From Gluconacetobacter diazotrophicus PA1 5 (lineage in GTDB: Bacteria; Pseudomonadota; Alphaproteobacteria; Acetobacterales; Acetobacteraceae): DNA of 64,000 nucleotides. The translations under genes were made by a program, and so were the position numbers. The stretch is from positions 1,398,501 through 1,462,500 of the forward strand of contig NC_011365.1 in assembly GCF_000021325.1 (NCBI RefSeq), read 5' to 3'. Shown here piece by piece: positions 18,499-27,375 of the stretch (position 1 is the first letter of the stretch; each line of letters opens with the position of its first letter). The notes beneath the pieces were generated by a model, which worked only from the letters and a program-made list of their open reading frames with translations, was not told the DNA's origin and did not search any database.

Positions 18499-19392
18499 AT
18501 GCCGCGCAAGATCGTCACGCTGGCACCCATTGCACTGCTGGCGGCCTGTTCCGGCCAGTATCCATCCAAGCATCCCGCGCGCACGCCGACGGCGCAGTAC
18601 CGCACCGGCCAGGGACCGCTGGCGGTGGACGACCACGTTCCCGATTTCGCCACGCGCAATTTCGAGCCCTTCACCCGCCAGGACGTGGTGGCGATCGCGA
18701 CGCGGGAATGGCGCCTGTTCGGCCAGCCGGTGGATGACGACGACCCGGAGCAGCGCCCCGAACCCCAGACCGCCAGCGTCAAGCCCGAGCGGACCCCCGG
18801 CCTGTGGCAGCGGGTGGGCGAATATTGGTGGATCGGCCAGGACCCGGGCGAAACCGAGGTGGGCTGGACCGGCAAGCACGCCGCGGACGGCCAGATTACC
18901 GATTTCGTCCATGACGGGTTTTACGCCTGGTCGGCGGCCTTTATCTCCTACGTCATGCGGGTGGCCGGGGCGAACGACCGCTTCGCCTATTCCCCCAATC
19001 ATTCGACCTATATCAACGCGGCCGCCGCGGGGACCGAAAGCGGGGTGCGGGCCCAGGACCCGGCCGTCTATGCCCCGGCACTGGGCGACCTGATCTGCGT
19101 CGGGCGGGGGGCCAGCAAGACGGTGCGCTTCGCCGACCTGCCGACCCAGTACGGTTTTCCGGCCCATTGCGGCTTCGTGGTCGCGACCGGCCAGAACGGA
19201 CCGCCCTTCGGCCGCCAGATCAGCATCATCGGCGGGAATGTCGACGACGCGGTCACGCTGACCCATGTCCCGGTCGGGCCCGACGGCAAGCTGGCGGACG
19301 CCACCGGCCACAGCTACGACCCGCGCTATCCCTGGTGCGTCGTGCTGCAGGTCCTGTACGACGCCGACAGCGAACCCCCCGACCACGGATAG
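18499..19392 (+). CDS. DUF2272-domain lipoprotein
   Basis: 297 residues. The N-terminus MPRKIVTLAPIALLAACSG is a lipoprotein signal with lipobox LLAAC, so the product is probably membrane-anchored. The body matches the DUF2272 pattern: a helical AWSAAFISYVMRVAGANDRFAYSPNHSTYI, then GDLICVGRG and FPAHCGFVVA, ending in a WCVVLQVLY strand. This fold is CHAP/NlpC-like, and conserved His/Cys positions (PAHCGFV) are present, so a cell-wall hydrolase-like activity is possible but not shown. ATG 18499 follows GGAGAG. Confidence 0.8.
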   Translation: MPRKIVTLAPIALLAACSGQYPSKHPARTPTAQYRTGQGPLAVDDHVPDFATRNFEPFTRQDVVAIATREWRLFGQPVDDDDPEQRPEPQTASVKPERTPGLWQRVGEYWWIGQDPGETEVGWTGKHAADGQITDFVHDGFYAWSAAFISYVMRVAGANDRFAYSPNHSTYINAAAAGTESGVRAQDPAVYAPALGDLICVGRGASKTVRFADLPTQYGFPAHCGFVVATGQNGPPFGRQISIIGGNVDDAVTLTHVPVGPDGKLADATGHSYDPRYPWCVVLQVLYDADSEPPDHG

Positions 19393-19419
19393 CCGACCGT
19401 TCAGTCTCTCATCATGGAC

Positions 19420-19591
19420 CCCAAAAGTTGGTCCGGAAACGCGGGCTGGTGAGCGAGAGCGGCCCAGCGGGCCGCGCCCGGCGTGCGTTTCCGAGCACCG
19501 GAGCGGAGCGGCCATACGGGCCGTGAGCACCGGCGCGCAGGAAACGCGCGTCGGATCGCCACCAGGGCGTGTTTACGGATCAACTTTGGCG
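19420..19591. repeat. Imperfect terminal inverted repeats in a structured intergenic region
   Basis: The segment 19420-19443 matches the reverse complement of 19568-19591 at about 19 of 24 positions (core CCAAA-GTTG-TCCG-AAAC). Inside, GGAAACGC occurs at 19435 and 19540 and GCGTTTCC at 19485, giving further pairing. It lies between the convergent DUF2272 and rhodanese genes, and the right arm includes the rhodanese stop codon. It may be an IS-end remnant or a terminator structure. Confidence 0.35.
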
Positions 19592-19987
19592 CCAGGGGAG
19601 ACCTTCGGCTTTCCATCCGGCGACGGTACCGCGATGGCCGTGGGAATCGGGCGGGCCCTCGAAGCCGCCGGCGACGTTGAAGACGTGTGTGAAGCCCGCC
19701 ATCCGGGCCGCCATGGCGGCCGAATGGCTGCGCGCGCCCGACCGGCAGATGAAATGGATCTCGCTCTCGGGCGTCAGGCCGGCGGCCTTGAGCTGTTCCA
19801 CGAAACGGGGATTCGGCTGGCCGGTAAGCGCCTGCCACGAGATCGGCAGCACCTGCTTGCCCGTGCCCGCCAGGTCGGGCAGGCCCACGAACATCCATTC
19901 CGCGTCGGTGCGGACATCGACCAGTTGTGCCTGGGGCCGCGTGTTCAGGGCCGTCCAGCTTTCGCCCGGCGTTACGTCGTCGATCAT
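19580..19987 (-). CDS. Rhodanese-like domain protein
   Basis: 135 residues, one rhodanese domain filling the protein. The active-site loop reads FICRSGARSHSAA, with the Cys that carries the persulfide. LVDVRTDAEW near the start and GGFEG...GWKAEGLPWRQS at the end are typical. The ATG at 19987 has AGGA at normal spacing and is preferred over an ATG at 20014. Divergent from cysK, which fits a sulfur-metabolism context; sulfur carrier rather than specific sulfurtransferase is as much as can be said. Confidence 0.88.
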   Translation of the reverse strand: MIDDVTPGESWTALNTRPQAQLVDVRTDAEWMFVGLPDLAGTGKQVLPISWQALTGQPNPRFVEQLKAAGLTPESEIHFICRSGARSHSAAMAARMAGFTHVFNVAGGFEGPPDSHGHRGTVAGWKAEGLPWRQS

Positions 19988-20072
19988 CTTGTGTCCTATC
20001 GCAAGAATGCACATTGTGCGCGACACGGGCGGCGGCTGACCGCCACGCACGTTGCAGAGAGGGTGCTGCCTT

Positions 20073-21110
20073 ATGGCCGAAAGTGCAAATCCGTCCGCCG
20101 TCGGCTGGACCACGTCATCCCCGGACATGACCGCCGCGATCGGCCATACGCCTCTGATCCGCCTGCGCCGCGCATCGGAACTGACGGGATGCGACATCCT
20201 GGCCAAGGCCGAATTCATGAATCCCGGCGGGTCGGTCAAGGACCGCGCGGCGCTTGCGATCATCGACGATGCCGAACGGCGCGGCGTGCTGAAGCCGGGC
20301 GGCATGGTGGTGGAGGGCACGGCGGGCAATACCGGCATCGGCCTGACGCTGGTCGCGAACGCGCGCGGCTATCGCTCGGTCATCGTCATGCCCGAGACGC
20401 AGAGCCAGGAGAAGATCGATTTCCTGCGCATGATCGGCGCCGACCTGCGCCTGGTGCCGGCCAAGCCCTTTCGCGATCCGGGCAACTACGTCCATGTCTC
20501 GCGCCGGCTGGCCGAGGAAACCGGGGGCGTGTGGGCCAACCAGTTCGACAACCTGGCCAACCGCGAGGGCCATCGCGCCACCACCGGGCCCGAGATCTGG
20601 ACGCAGACCGACGGGCGGATCGACGCCTTCACCTGTTCCTGCGGGACCGGCGGCACGCTGGCCGGCGTGGCGCTGGGGCTGGAGGATTCCGCCCGGGCCG
20701 CCGGGGCCGCGCGGCCCCGGATCGTCCTGGCCGACCCCGAGGGATCGGGCCTGTACGGATGGGTCAAGTCCGGCGACCTGGGCGTCAGCGGCAGTTCGAT
20801 CACCGAGGGAATCGGCCAGTCGCGGGTCACGGCCAACCTGGACGGAATCGCCATCGACGACGCCGTGCGGATTCCCGACCCCGAGGCGCTGGAGCTGATC
20901 TACGACCTGCTGATCCACGAGGGCGTGTCGGTCGGCGGGTCCTCGGGGATCAACATCGCGGCGGCGATCCGGGTGGCGCGGCAGATGGGTCCGGGCCACC
21001 GCATCGTCACCATCCTGTCGGACGGCGGCGGCCGCTACCAGTCCAAGCTGTTCAATCCGGCCTTCCTGCGGGAACGGAACCTGCCGGTTCCCGCCTGGCT
21101 GGATCGGTAG
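20073..21110 (+). CDS. cysK: Cysteine synthase A (O-acetylserine sulfhydrylase)
   Basis: 345 residues, a fold-type II PLP enzyme making L-cysteine from O-acetyl-L-serine and sulfide. The PLP lysine is K56 in NPGGSVKDRAAL; the substrate loop is EGTAGNTGIGL and the phosphate cup is SCGTGGTLAG. GVSVGGSSGIN and ILSDGGGRYQSKLF complete the family pattern. About 20 extra N-terminal residues precede the core. Its 3' end overlaps the convergent MFS gene by 59 bases. A cystathionine beta-synthase-like activity is less likely. Confidence 0.9.
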   Translation: MAESANPSAVGWTTSSPDMTAAIGHTPLIRLRRASELTGCDILAKAEFMNPGGSVKDRAALAIIDDAERRGVLKPGGMVVEGTAGNTGIGLTLVANARGYRSVIVMPETQSQEKIDFLRMIGADLRLVPAKPFRDPGNYVHVSRRLAEETGGVWANQFDNLANREGHRATTGPEIWTQTDGRIDAFTCSCGTGGTLAGVALGLEDSARAAGAARPRIVLADPEGSGLYGWVKSGDLGVSGSSITEGIGQSRVTANLDGIAIDDAVRIPDPEALELIYDLLIHEGVSVGGSSGINIAAAIRVARQMGPGHRIVTILSDGGGRYQSKLFNPAFLRERNLPVPAWLDR

Positions 21111-22377
21111 CCGGCGGAGTACGCCCGAACGGGCTCCGCGAGACCCCGTTCGGGCGGCTGGTATCGCCCATCAGCAGCCACACCAGCACCACGCACAGCA
21201 GCCCCGCAGCCGCCAGCAGCAGGAAGGCCAGCGGCGCCGACCGGTCGGCCACCGTTCCGGCCAGGGTGGTCGAAAAGCTGGCGCCCGCGCCCATGGCCAG
21301 GCCCAGGATGCCCATGCACAGATTGAACCGGCCGCTGATCCGCGTCAGGTCGGCGGCGACCAGCGGCATCATCACCCCGAACGAGGACGAGCTGACCCCG
21401 TCCAGGAGCTGGATCGCGACGATCAGATAGGGATTGGTGGTCGTCGCCAGCAGCGCCGCGCGCAGCGGCAGGGCCGCGAACGTCACCAGCATGACCGGCC
21501 GGCGCCCGACCGTTTCCGCCAGCCGGCCGATATGCGGCGACAGCGCCGCGCCGACCAGTTGCGGCAGCAGGATGCAGGCCGCGATCACGATTTCCGCGAT
21601 ATTGCCCGCGTCCTTCGTGACCTGGCCGGCCGCCAGCGCCAGGATTCCGGCATTGGACAGATGGAAGAACGCGACGCAGATCGCGAACGAGAACAGGCGC
21701 CGGTCCCGCAGCAATTCCCATATCCGCCCCTTGGTGCGCGGGGCGCGCTCGCCCTCGGCCAGGGCGGCGGTGTTGACCGACGCCGGCGGGTCGGAGCGTT
21801 CGATCGCCGCCAGCGCCACCAGCCCCGGCACCGCCAGCGCGGCCCCGAGGAAGAACGTGGCCTGGGGCGACACCCAGTACCCCACCGCCCCCATCAGGCC
21901 GGAACCGATGGCGTTGCCCACGGCGGCGAAGCTGGCATTGCGGCCGAACCGTTCCCCCAGCAGCCCCTTGCCGCTTTCGGCCGTGCGCAGGATCCGCGAC
22001 GCCACCACCGACAGCGTGATCGCGCCGATGGCCGGCGTCAGCGTGCAACTGGCCAGGCCGTGCAGGATTTCCGCGATCGCGACGGGAAGCTGCTGCGGAA
22101 AGAGCGCCAGCAGCAGGCACGAGAAGATCACGCACAGGATCGACAGCACCGCCACCCGGTGCTTGTCGCGCAGCCGGTCGACCAGCATCCCGGCCGGGAC
22201 CTGGCTGACCATAGCCGTGACCGACCCGATGCTGAGCGCCACGCCGATCTGTCCCTGCGTCCAATGGGCGCCGGTCAGGTACACCGCGATGAACGAGCCG
22301 AAAGAAGCCTGGAGATTTCCGACGAAGAAATTCAGCCAGTCCAGCCCGCGCTGGCTGTTTGTGGGCAGAGCCTTCAC
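21052..22377 (-). CDS. MFS transporter
   Basis: 441 residues from a GTG at 22377 (VKALPTNSQRGLDWLNFF), with about 12 hydrophobic segments. The loop 2-3 signature appears as GMLVDRLRDKHRV, and the second half has HIGRLAETVGRRPVM. Soluble tail residues after LVWLLMGDTSRP run on into the opposite strand of cysK, giving a 59-base convergent overlap. Substrate unknown. Longer upstream frames exist but their translations look non-coding, so the GTG start is preferred. Confidence 0.85.
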   Translation of the reverse strand: MKALPTNSQRGLDWLNFFVGNLQASFGSFIAVYLTGAHWTQGQIGVALSIGSVTAMVSQVPAGMLVDRLRDKHRVAVLSILCVIFSCLLLALFPQQLPVAIAEILHGLASCTLTPAIGAITLSVVASRILRTAESGKGLLGERFGRNASFAAVGNAIGSGLMGAVGYWVSPQATFFLGAALAVPGLVALAAIERSDPPASVNTAALAEGERAPRTKGRIWELLRDRRLFSFAICVAFFHLSNAGILALAAGQVTKDAGNIAEIVIAACILLPQLVGAALSPHIGRLAETVGRRPVMLVTFAALPLRAALLATTTNPYLIVAIQLLDGVSSSSFGVMMPLVAADLTRISGRFNLCMGILGLAMGAGASFSTTLAGTVADRSAPLAFLLLAAAGLLCVVLVWLLMGDTSRPNGVSRSPFGRTPPATDPARREPAGSVPAGRPD

Positions 22378-22447
22378 GCAGGCCCGCCCCCGGATTGACG
22401 GAAACGGCAATCCGGACCTCGAGGCTTCAGGGGGTGGCAGGCAGGCT

Positions 22448-23230
22448 TCATCGCACCATCTGCCCCGCCCGGGCGGAAGGAGGACGCGGATTGGCCGGCG
22501 CGTCGCCACGGCTGGAGGAATCGGGCAGCACGGCCGGCGGCGGCGCGGGCTGGACCTCGACCGAAACGGGGGGCGGGTCGATTTCGGCGGGGGGCGCGGC
22601 CGGCGGCGCCGGCGGGGGCGGAGGCGGCCCATGGACGACCGTCACGTTCATCGACGCCGCGTCATAGGCGGGGGCCGAGCGGACGTCGGCCGCGCCGATT
22701 CGCAGCTTGACCGGACTCTTTTCCGTCATGCCGCCCATGATGAACTGGTCCCAGGCGATGGCGATCCGCCGGTTGCCCACCCCCAGGAAGCCGCCGACAT
22801 CCACCACCGCGGCGGCGGGGCGGCCGTCCTGGTCCAGCAGCACGTCGATCACCTGGCCGACATGGCTGCCGTCGGGCGCGACGACGTCACGATCGATCAG
22901 GCTGCCCAGCCGGCGGCTGGCCAGCGTGGTCGGGGCGGCGTCGTGCCGCACGGCGGGCGCGGAAGCGAGAGGCAGGATCGGGGGGGCGGCCAGTTCGGCG
23001 TCGTCGCCCGTCGGCATGTCCTGCGCCGGGCTGTCCACGCCCTGGCTTTCGGCACCGTCCGTCCTCGGGCTTTCCGTTCCCGGACTTTCCGTCCCTGGGC
23101 CGGCCGCATCCGCCGCGCGGGTCGGCACGGGCAGCAGGGTCAGGACGCCCAGCAGGGCGCCGCACGCGGCCGCCAGGCGTACGGAACGGCCGGACGGATG
23201 CGCGGCCGGGGACAGGGGGCGATGTTCCAT
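22448..23230 (-). CDS. Exported PRC-barrel protein with proline-rich tail
   Basis: 260 residues. Signal peptide at 1-39 (RLAAACGALLGVLTLLPVPTRA). After an acidic linker, a PRC-barrel domain lies at about 105-170: RRLGSLIDRDVVAPDGSHVGQVIDVLLDQDGRPAAAVVDVGGFLGVGNRRIAIAW in outline. The last 60 residues are dominated by proline runs. PRC barrels are small protein- or RNA-binding beta domains; in exported form the role is unknown. ATG at 23230 has AGGA five bases upstream. Divergent from the two-component pair. Confidence 0.75.
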   Translation of the reverse strand: MEHRPLSPAAHPSGRSVRLAAACGALLGVLTLLPVPTRAADAAGPGTESPGTESPRTDGAESQGVDSPAQDMPTGDDAELAAPPILPLASAPAVRHDAAPTTLASRRLGSLIDRDVVAPDGSHVGQVIDVLLDQDGRPAAAVVDVGGFLGVGNRRIAIAWDQFIMGGMTEKSPVKLRIGAADVRSAPAYDAASMNVTVVHGPPPPPPAPPAAPPAEIDPPPVSVEVQPAPPPAVLPDSSSRGDAPANPRPPSARAGQMVR

Positions 23231-23377
23231 GGCCATCCTGTGGCACGAACCGCGCCGTCCTGTCACAGGCTTCGACGCCCCGATGGATGTTTTTTCACGC
23301 GACCGGGTCGCCCCGGCGGATTGCAACCGAATGAAACACCGGATGCCGGCCGCCTTGTTTGGAGATAGAGTGATGAA

Positions 23378-24097
23378 ATGGAGCCCTTGCCGCACATCCT
23401 GATTGTCGATGACGACCGTGAAATCCGCGACCTTCTCGCCCGTTTCCTGGAACGCAACCAGTTCCGCGTGACCACCGCGCGCGACGGGCGCGAAACCCGC
23501 AAGGCCTGGCTGGCCGGCCATTACCAGATCGTGGTGCTGGACCTGATGCTGCCGGGCGAAAGCGGGCTGGAGCTGGCGCGCTGGCTGCGCGGGCAGGCCA
23601 ACGTGCCGATCATCATGCTGACGGCGATGGGCGAGGAAACCGACCGGATCATCGGGCTGGAACTGGGCGCCGACGATTACGTGCCCAAGCCGTTCAACCC
23701 GCGCGAATTGCTGGCGCGCATCCGCGCCGTGCTGCGCCGCAGCAGCGAGGCACCGGAAACCCGGGTGGTGGGCGAGCCGCGCAGCCTGCATTTTTCGGGA
23801 TGGACGCTGGAACAGGCACGGCGCCGGCTGCTGAACCCGGAAGGGACCGAGGTCCCGCTGACGGGCGGGGAATACGACCTGCTGATGGCGCTGCTGGACC
23901 GGGCCAACCGCGTGCTGACCCGCGACATGCTGTTCGACCTGCTGCGCGGACGGCAGGCGGGGCCGTTCGACCGCGCGATCGACGTCGCCATCAGCCGGCT
24001 GCGCCGCAAGCTGGAAGATAACGGGCGCAACGCCCAGTTGATCAAGACGGTGCGCGGCGGCGGCTATGTCCTGGCGTCCGATGTCGAACGGCATTGA
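23378..24097 (+). CDS. OmpR-family response regulator
   Basis: 239 residues. Receiver domain 1-120 with the acidic pocket DDD (11-13), phosphoacceptor D55 in VVLDLMLPGES, and Lys in DDYVPKPFNPREL. C-terminal winged-helix DNA-binding domain (about 135-235) with LTGGEYDLLMALLDRANRVLTRDMLFDLL and IDVAISRLRRKLED...TVRGGGYVL. Its end overlaps the start of the kinase gene, so the pair is co-expressed. Regulon unknown; OmpR-like sequence. Confidence 0.93.
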   Translation: MEPLPHILIVDDDREIRDLLARFLERNQFRVTTARDGRETRKAWLAGHYQIVVLDLMLPGESGLELARWLRGQANVPIIMLTAMGEETDRIIGLELGADDYVPKPFNPRELLARIRAVLRRSSEAPETRVVGEPRSLHFSGWTLEQARRRLLNPEGTEVPLTGGEYDLLMALLDRANRVLTRDMLFDLLRGRQAGPFDRAIDVAISRLRRKLEDNGRNAQLIKTVRGGGYVLASDVERH

Positions 24098-25589
24098 TCC
24101 GGCGCGCGGTGCCGCGGACACGATTCTGAACGCCCCCGCCCCCGCGTCCTCGTCCTCTTCCGATGGCGACGCGGCGGCCGGGCCGATCCGCCGGATGGCC
24201 GGCTGGCTGCGCCCCCGGTCGCTGGCCGCCCGCACCAGCCTGCTGCTGATCGTGGGCCTGGGGATCATCGAATCGATCGGCCTGACCATCCACGCGCTGG
24301 ACCGGATCGATTTCGATCGCCGCATGATCCAGCAGGAAAGCCAGAACCGGGTCGGCATGATCTACCGCTCGATCGTCGAGACGCCGTCCGAGGACCGCGA
24401 GGCGGAACTGGAATCGCTGCACCTGCCCCCGACCTTCCATGCCACGCTGACCCCCGGCCCCGAGCCCGACATGGTCGAACAGGCCGTGGACGGCCCCCCG
24501 CCGATGGACCGCATGGACATGCGGATGGAGCGGATGAATTTCGGCCGGCCGCACGACAACATGCCGCCCCTGCCGCCGCATCTGCGGCCGCGGCAGATGC
24601 TGTTCGGCGCGGCGCGTCCCTCGCCGCAGCGCGCCGTGGCCTTCCTGCTGCCGGACGAGACGCGGTGGCTGACGATCCATTATGTGGTGCCCGCGCCCAA
24701 CCCGTTCCGTTCGCCGACCTTTCCCACCGCCTTCGCGCTGATGACCGTGGCCGGCAGTATCCTGATCGTCTGGGGCGTGCGGCGGGTGATCCGGCCGGTG
24801 GGCACCCTGGCCGCCGCCGCCGAGGCATTGGGGCGCGACGTCAACGCCCCGCCGCTGCCCGAGGACGGGCCGCTGGAAATCGCGCGGGCCGGGCGGGCGT
24901 TCAATGTCATGGCCAGCCGCATCCGCCGGTTCCTGACCGACCGGACCCTGCTGCTGACGGCGATCGGGCACGATCTGCGCACGCCGATCACACGGCTGAA
25001 ACTGCGGTCGGAATTCATCGACGACGACGAATTGCGCGCCAAGTTCCTGATGGACCTGGACGAACTGGAATCCATGGTCGCGGCCACCCTGTCCTTCGGC
25101 CGGGACACGTCGCGGCGCGAGCCGATGGGATCGCTGGACCTGACCGCGCTGCTGCAGACCATCCTGGACGAGGCCGCCGAGACCCACCCCGACATCGCCG
25201 AGGCCATCGGATTCGCCGATGACCCCCCGGCGGTGACGATCCATGCCCGTCCGGTCGCGCTGAAGCGGGCGCTGAACAACCTGGTACAGAATGCGGTGAA
25301 CTACGGCGGCGGCGTGCGCATCACGCTGCAACCGCCCTACCCCGGCGCCGCGGGCGAGATGCTGACGACCATCCTGATCGAGGATGACGGGCCGGGACTG
25401 CCGCCCGAGGACCTGGAGAGAATGTTCGAACCCTTCGTCCGGGCCGAGACCAGCCGCAACCGCGAAACGGGGGGAACCGGGCTGGGCCTGGCGATCGCCC
25501 GGAACATCATCTGGGGGCTGGGCGGGGATATCCGCCTGGGCAACCGCACCCCACACGGACTGAGGGCGACCGTCACGCTGGTCTGCTGA
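24081..25589 (+). CDS. EnvZ-like sensor histidine kinase with Met-rich sensor region
   Basis: 502 residues from ATG 24081 (an ATG at 24066 is also in frame). TM1 is near 55-70 (SLLLIVGLGIIESIGLTI) and TM2 near 220-240 (FALMTVAGSILIVWGV). The periplasmic loop between them has a Met/His-rich stretch (MDRMDMRMERMNFGRPHDNM). HAMP follows, then the H-box AIGHDLRTPITRLKLR (His about 296) and the ATPase domain: N-box NNLVQNAVNYGG, G1 EDDGPGLP, and G2 GGTGLGLAIARNI. It phosphorylates the adjacent regulator. The Met-rich region might bind Cu(I)/Ag(I); inference. Confidence 0.9.
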   Translation: MSNGIDPARGAADTILNAPAPASSSSSDGDAAAGPIRRMAGWLRPRSLAARTSLLLIVGLGIIESIGLTIHALDRIDFDRRMIQQESQNRVGMIYRSIVETPSEDREAELESLHLPPTFHATLTPGPEPDMVEQAVDGPPPMDRMDMRMERMNFGRPHDNMPPLPPHLRPRQMLFGAARPSPQRAVAFLLPDETRWLTIHYVVPAPNPFRSPTFPTAFALMTVAGSILIVWGVRRVIRPVGTLAAAAEALGRDVNAPPLPEDGPLEIARAGRAFNVMASRIRRFLTDRTLLLTAIGHDLRTPITRLKLRSEFIDDDELRAKFLMDLDELESMVAATLSFGRDTSRREPMGSLDLTALLQTILDEAAETHPDIAEAIGFADDPPAVTIHARPVALKRALNNLVQNAVNYGGGVRITLQPPYPGAAGEMLTTILIEDDGPGLPPEDLERMFEPFVRAETSRNRETGGTGLGLAIARNIIWGLGGDIRLGNRTPHGLRATVTLVC

Positions 25590-25721
25590 TCACGTCTTCC
25601 TTGCGGCGCGGCGCGGCGAATGGCATTGCTGGATGCAATCGGTGCAACGCGGACCTTCCTCCCGCCGTTAGCGGGGCGCGACCCTTTGCGCCCCACCCGA
25701 CACCCGACATGGCGGACCGAC

Positions 25722-26300
25722 ATGCTCGACCGATTCTATGCCCGTGCCCTGTTCCTGGCGGCCAGCCGCCACGCGCCGCTCTGGCTGGCGGTGGTGGCCT
25801 TCGCCGAGGCCAGCGTCTTTCCCCTGCCGCCCGACATCCTGCTGATTCCCATGGTGCTGGCGCACCGCGACCGCGCCTGGGCGCTGGCGGCGCTATGCAC
25901 CGTGGCCAGCGTCTGCGGCGGCATCCTGGGGTGGTTCATCGGCGCCTTCCTGCTGCAGCACGTCGCCATGCCGATCGTGCATTTCTATCATGCCGAGGCC
26001 AGGCTGGCCGCCATGCAGGACCAGTTCCGCCACTGGGGCGTGTGGATCATCCTGTTCAAGGGCCTGACACCGATTCCCTTCAAGATCGTCACCATCGCCA
26101 GCGGGGCCGCCCATTTTCCGCTGACGCCGTTCGTGGTGGCCAGCCTGGTGACGCGGGGGGCGCGCTTCTTCCTGCTGGCCGCCCTGCTGCGCATCTACGG
26201 GCCGCCGATCCAGAATTTCATCGAGCGCCGGCTGACCCTGGTCGCATCGGCGTTCGGGGTGGTGCTGGTGGGGGGATTCGTGGCGCTGAAATACCTCTGA
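25722..26300 (+). CDS. DedA/YqaA-family membrane protein
   Basis: 192 residues, mostly hydrophobic, with the DedA-type pattern FAEASVFPLPPDILLIPMVL in the first half and an amphipathic re-entrant element HWGVWIILFKGLTPIPFKIVTIASG in the second. Such proteins are linked to lipid flipping and envelope homeostasis. ATG 25722 (MLDRFYAR) is preferred to the further upstream start, since the extra residues look non-coding. Located 130 bases after the kinase gene; co-transcription possible. Confidence 0.82.
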   Translation: MLDRFYARALFLAASRHAPLWLAVVAFAEASVFPLPPDILLIPMVLAHRDRAWALAALCTVASVCGGILGWFIGAFLLQHVAMPIVHFYHAEARLAAMQDQFRHWGVWIILFKGLTPIPFKIVTIASGAAHFPLTPFVVASLVTRGARFFLLAALLRIYGPPIQNFIERRLTLVASAFGVVLVGGFVALKYL

Positions 26301-26382
26301 TCCGACTCGGCGACTTGCGGCGCGGTGCGTCCCGGAGCAAACACGGCATCGGAAAGTACGTATCAGGTCCGGAGCCTTCGCC

Positions 26383-27369
26383 ATGCCACACCAGGTTGCC
26401 GTCATCACCGGAGCAGGGGCCGGTATCGGCCGCGCCACCGCGCGGACCCTTGCCCGCGCGGGATGCGACATCGCCCTGATCGGCCGGGACCGGGCGCGGC
26501 TGGAGGATGCGGCGGCCGAACTGGCCGGGCTGCATGTCCGCACCGCCGTCCTGGTGGCCGACGTGGCCGAGGCCGACGCACTGGAACACGCCGCCGACGC
26601 GATCGAGGACCAGTTGGGCCCCATCACCCTGTGGGTCAATTGCGCCGGCGCCGGGGTCAGCGGCCAGTTCGTCGCCCTGTCGCCCGACGAAATCCGTCGC
26701 GCGACGGAAGTGACCTACCTGGGCACCGTCTTCGGCACGCGTGCGGCGCTGGCGCGGATGCGGCGGCGCGGATACGGCACGATCGTCAACCTGGACGCGC
26801 TGGGCCTGCCGCGCCCGCTGCGGGCCGTCGAAAGCGGCGCGCGGGCGGCGATCCGCGCCTTTACCGAAAGCCTGCGGCCGGAAATCCTGCATGACGGGGA
26901 TCGGATTCACCTGTCCCTGGTCCATCTGCCGGCCATCAATACCCCGCGCTTTGCCTGGACGCGCAACCGTACCGGCAAGCGGCTGCGGCCGGCCGGCCCG
27001 GTCTACGAACCCGAAATCGCCGCCGAGGCGATCAGCCATGCCGCCTTCGGCCGCCATCGTGACGTGTGGGTCGGCCTGTCGGGCCTGGGACGGCGCCTGG
27101 CCGGGTTGCTGGCCCCGACGCTGGTGGACCGCCGGCAGTCGGTCCGGTCCTATGCCGCGCAACTGGAAAAGAATCCGGCCGAGAGCGACGCGCCGGACAG
27201 CCTGTTCGCCCCGGTGGCCGGGGCCTACGCCGCGCACGGCCGTTTCGACCTGATCGCGCGCAAGACCATGCCGCCGCTGATCACGACCACGATCCGCACC
27301 GCCGCCATCGGCGCGGCCCTGGTTGCGGGGGCCGGGGCCGCCCTGTCCCTGCTGCGCCGCAGGGACTGA
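26383..27369 (+). CDS. SDR-fold protein lacking the catalytic Ser-Tyr-Lys
   Basis: 328 residues. The N-terminal Rossmann part is normal: VITGAGAGIGRATARTLARAG binds the cofactor, and NCAGAGVSG supplies the structural Asn. Where related SDRs have the Ser of a VSS/VGS strand, this has NLDALG. Where they have Y-x-x-x-K, this has ESGAR, so Tyr is Glu and Lys is Arg. Downstream blocks (LVHLPAINTPRFAWTRN) match intact relatives well. The C-terminus ends in a hydrophobic segment, IRTAAIGAALVAGAGAALSLL, probably a membrane anchor. Redox activity is doubtful. Confidence 0.82.
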   Translation: MPHQVAVITGAGAGIGRATARTLARAGCDIALIGRDRARLEDAAAELAGLHVRTAVLVADVAEADALEHAADAIEDQLGPITLWVNCAGAGVSGQFVALSPDEIRRATEVTYLGTVFGTRAALARMRRRGYGTIVNLDALGLPRPLRAVESGARAAIRAFTESLRPEILHDGDRIHLSLVHLPAINTPRFAWTRNRTGKRLRPAGPVYEPEIAAEAISHAAFGRHRDVWVGLSGLGRRLAGLLAPTLVDRRQSVRSYAAQLEKNPAESDAPDSLFAPVAGAYAAHGRFDLIARKTMPPLITTTIRTAAIGAALVAGAGAALSLLRRRD

Positions 27370-27375
27370 TCCGGC

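Noticed and set aside
22448-24358. A 636-residue minus-strand frame covering the PRC-barrel gene and the response regulator.
   Set aside because: The upstream part is the antisense shadow of the response-regulator gene; only the 23230 start gives a signal peptide and an SD.
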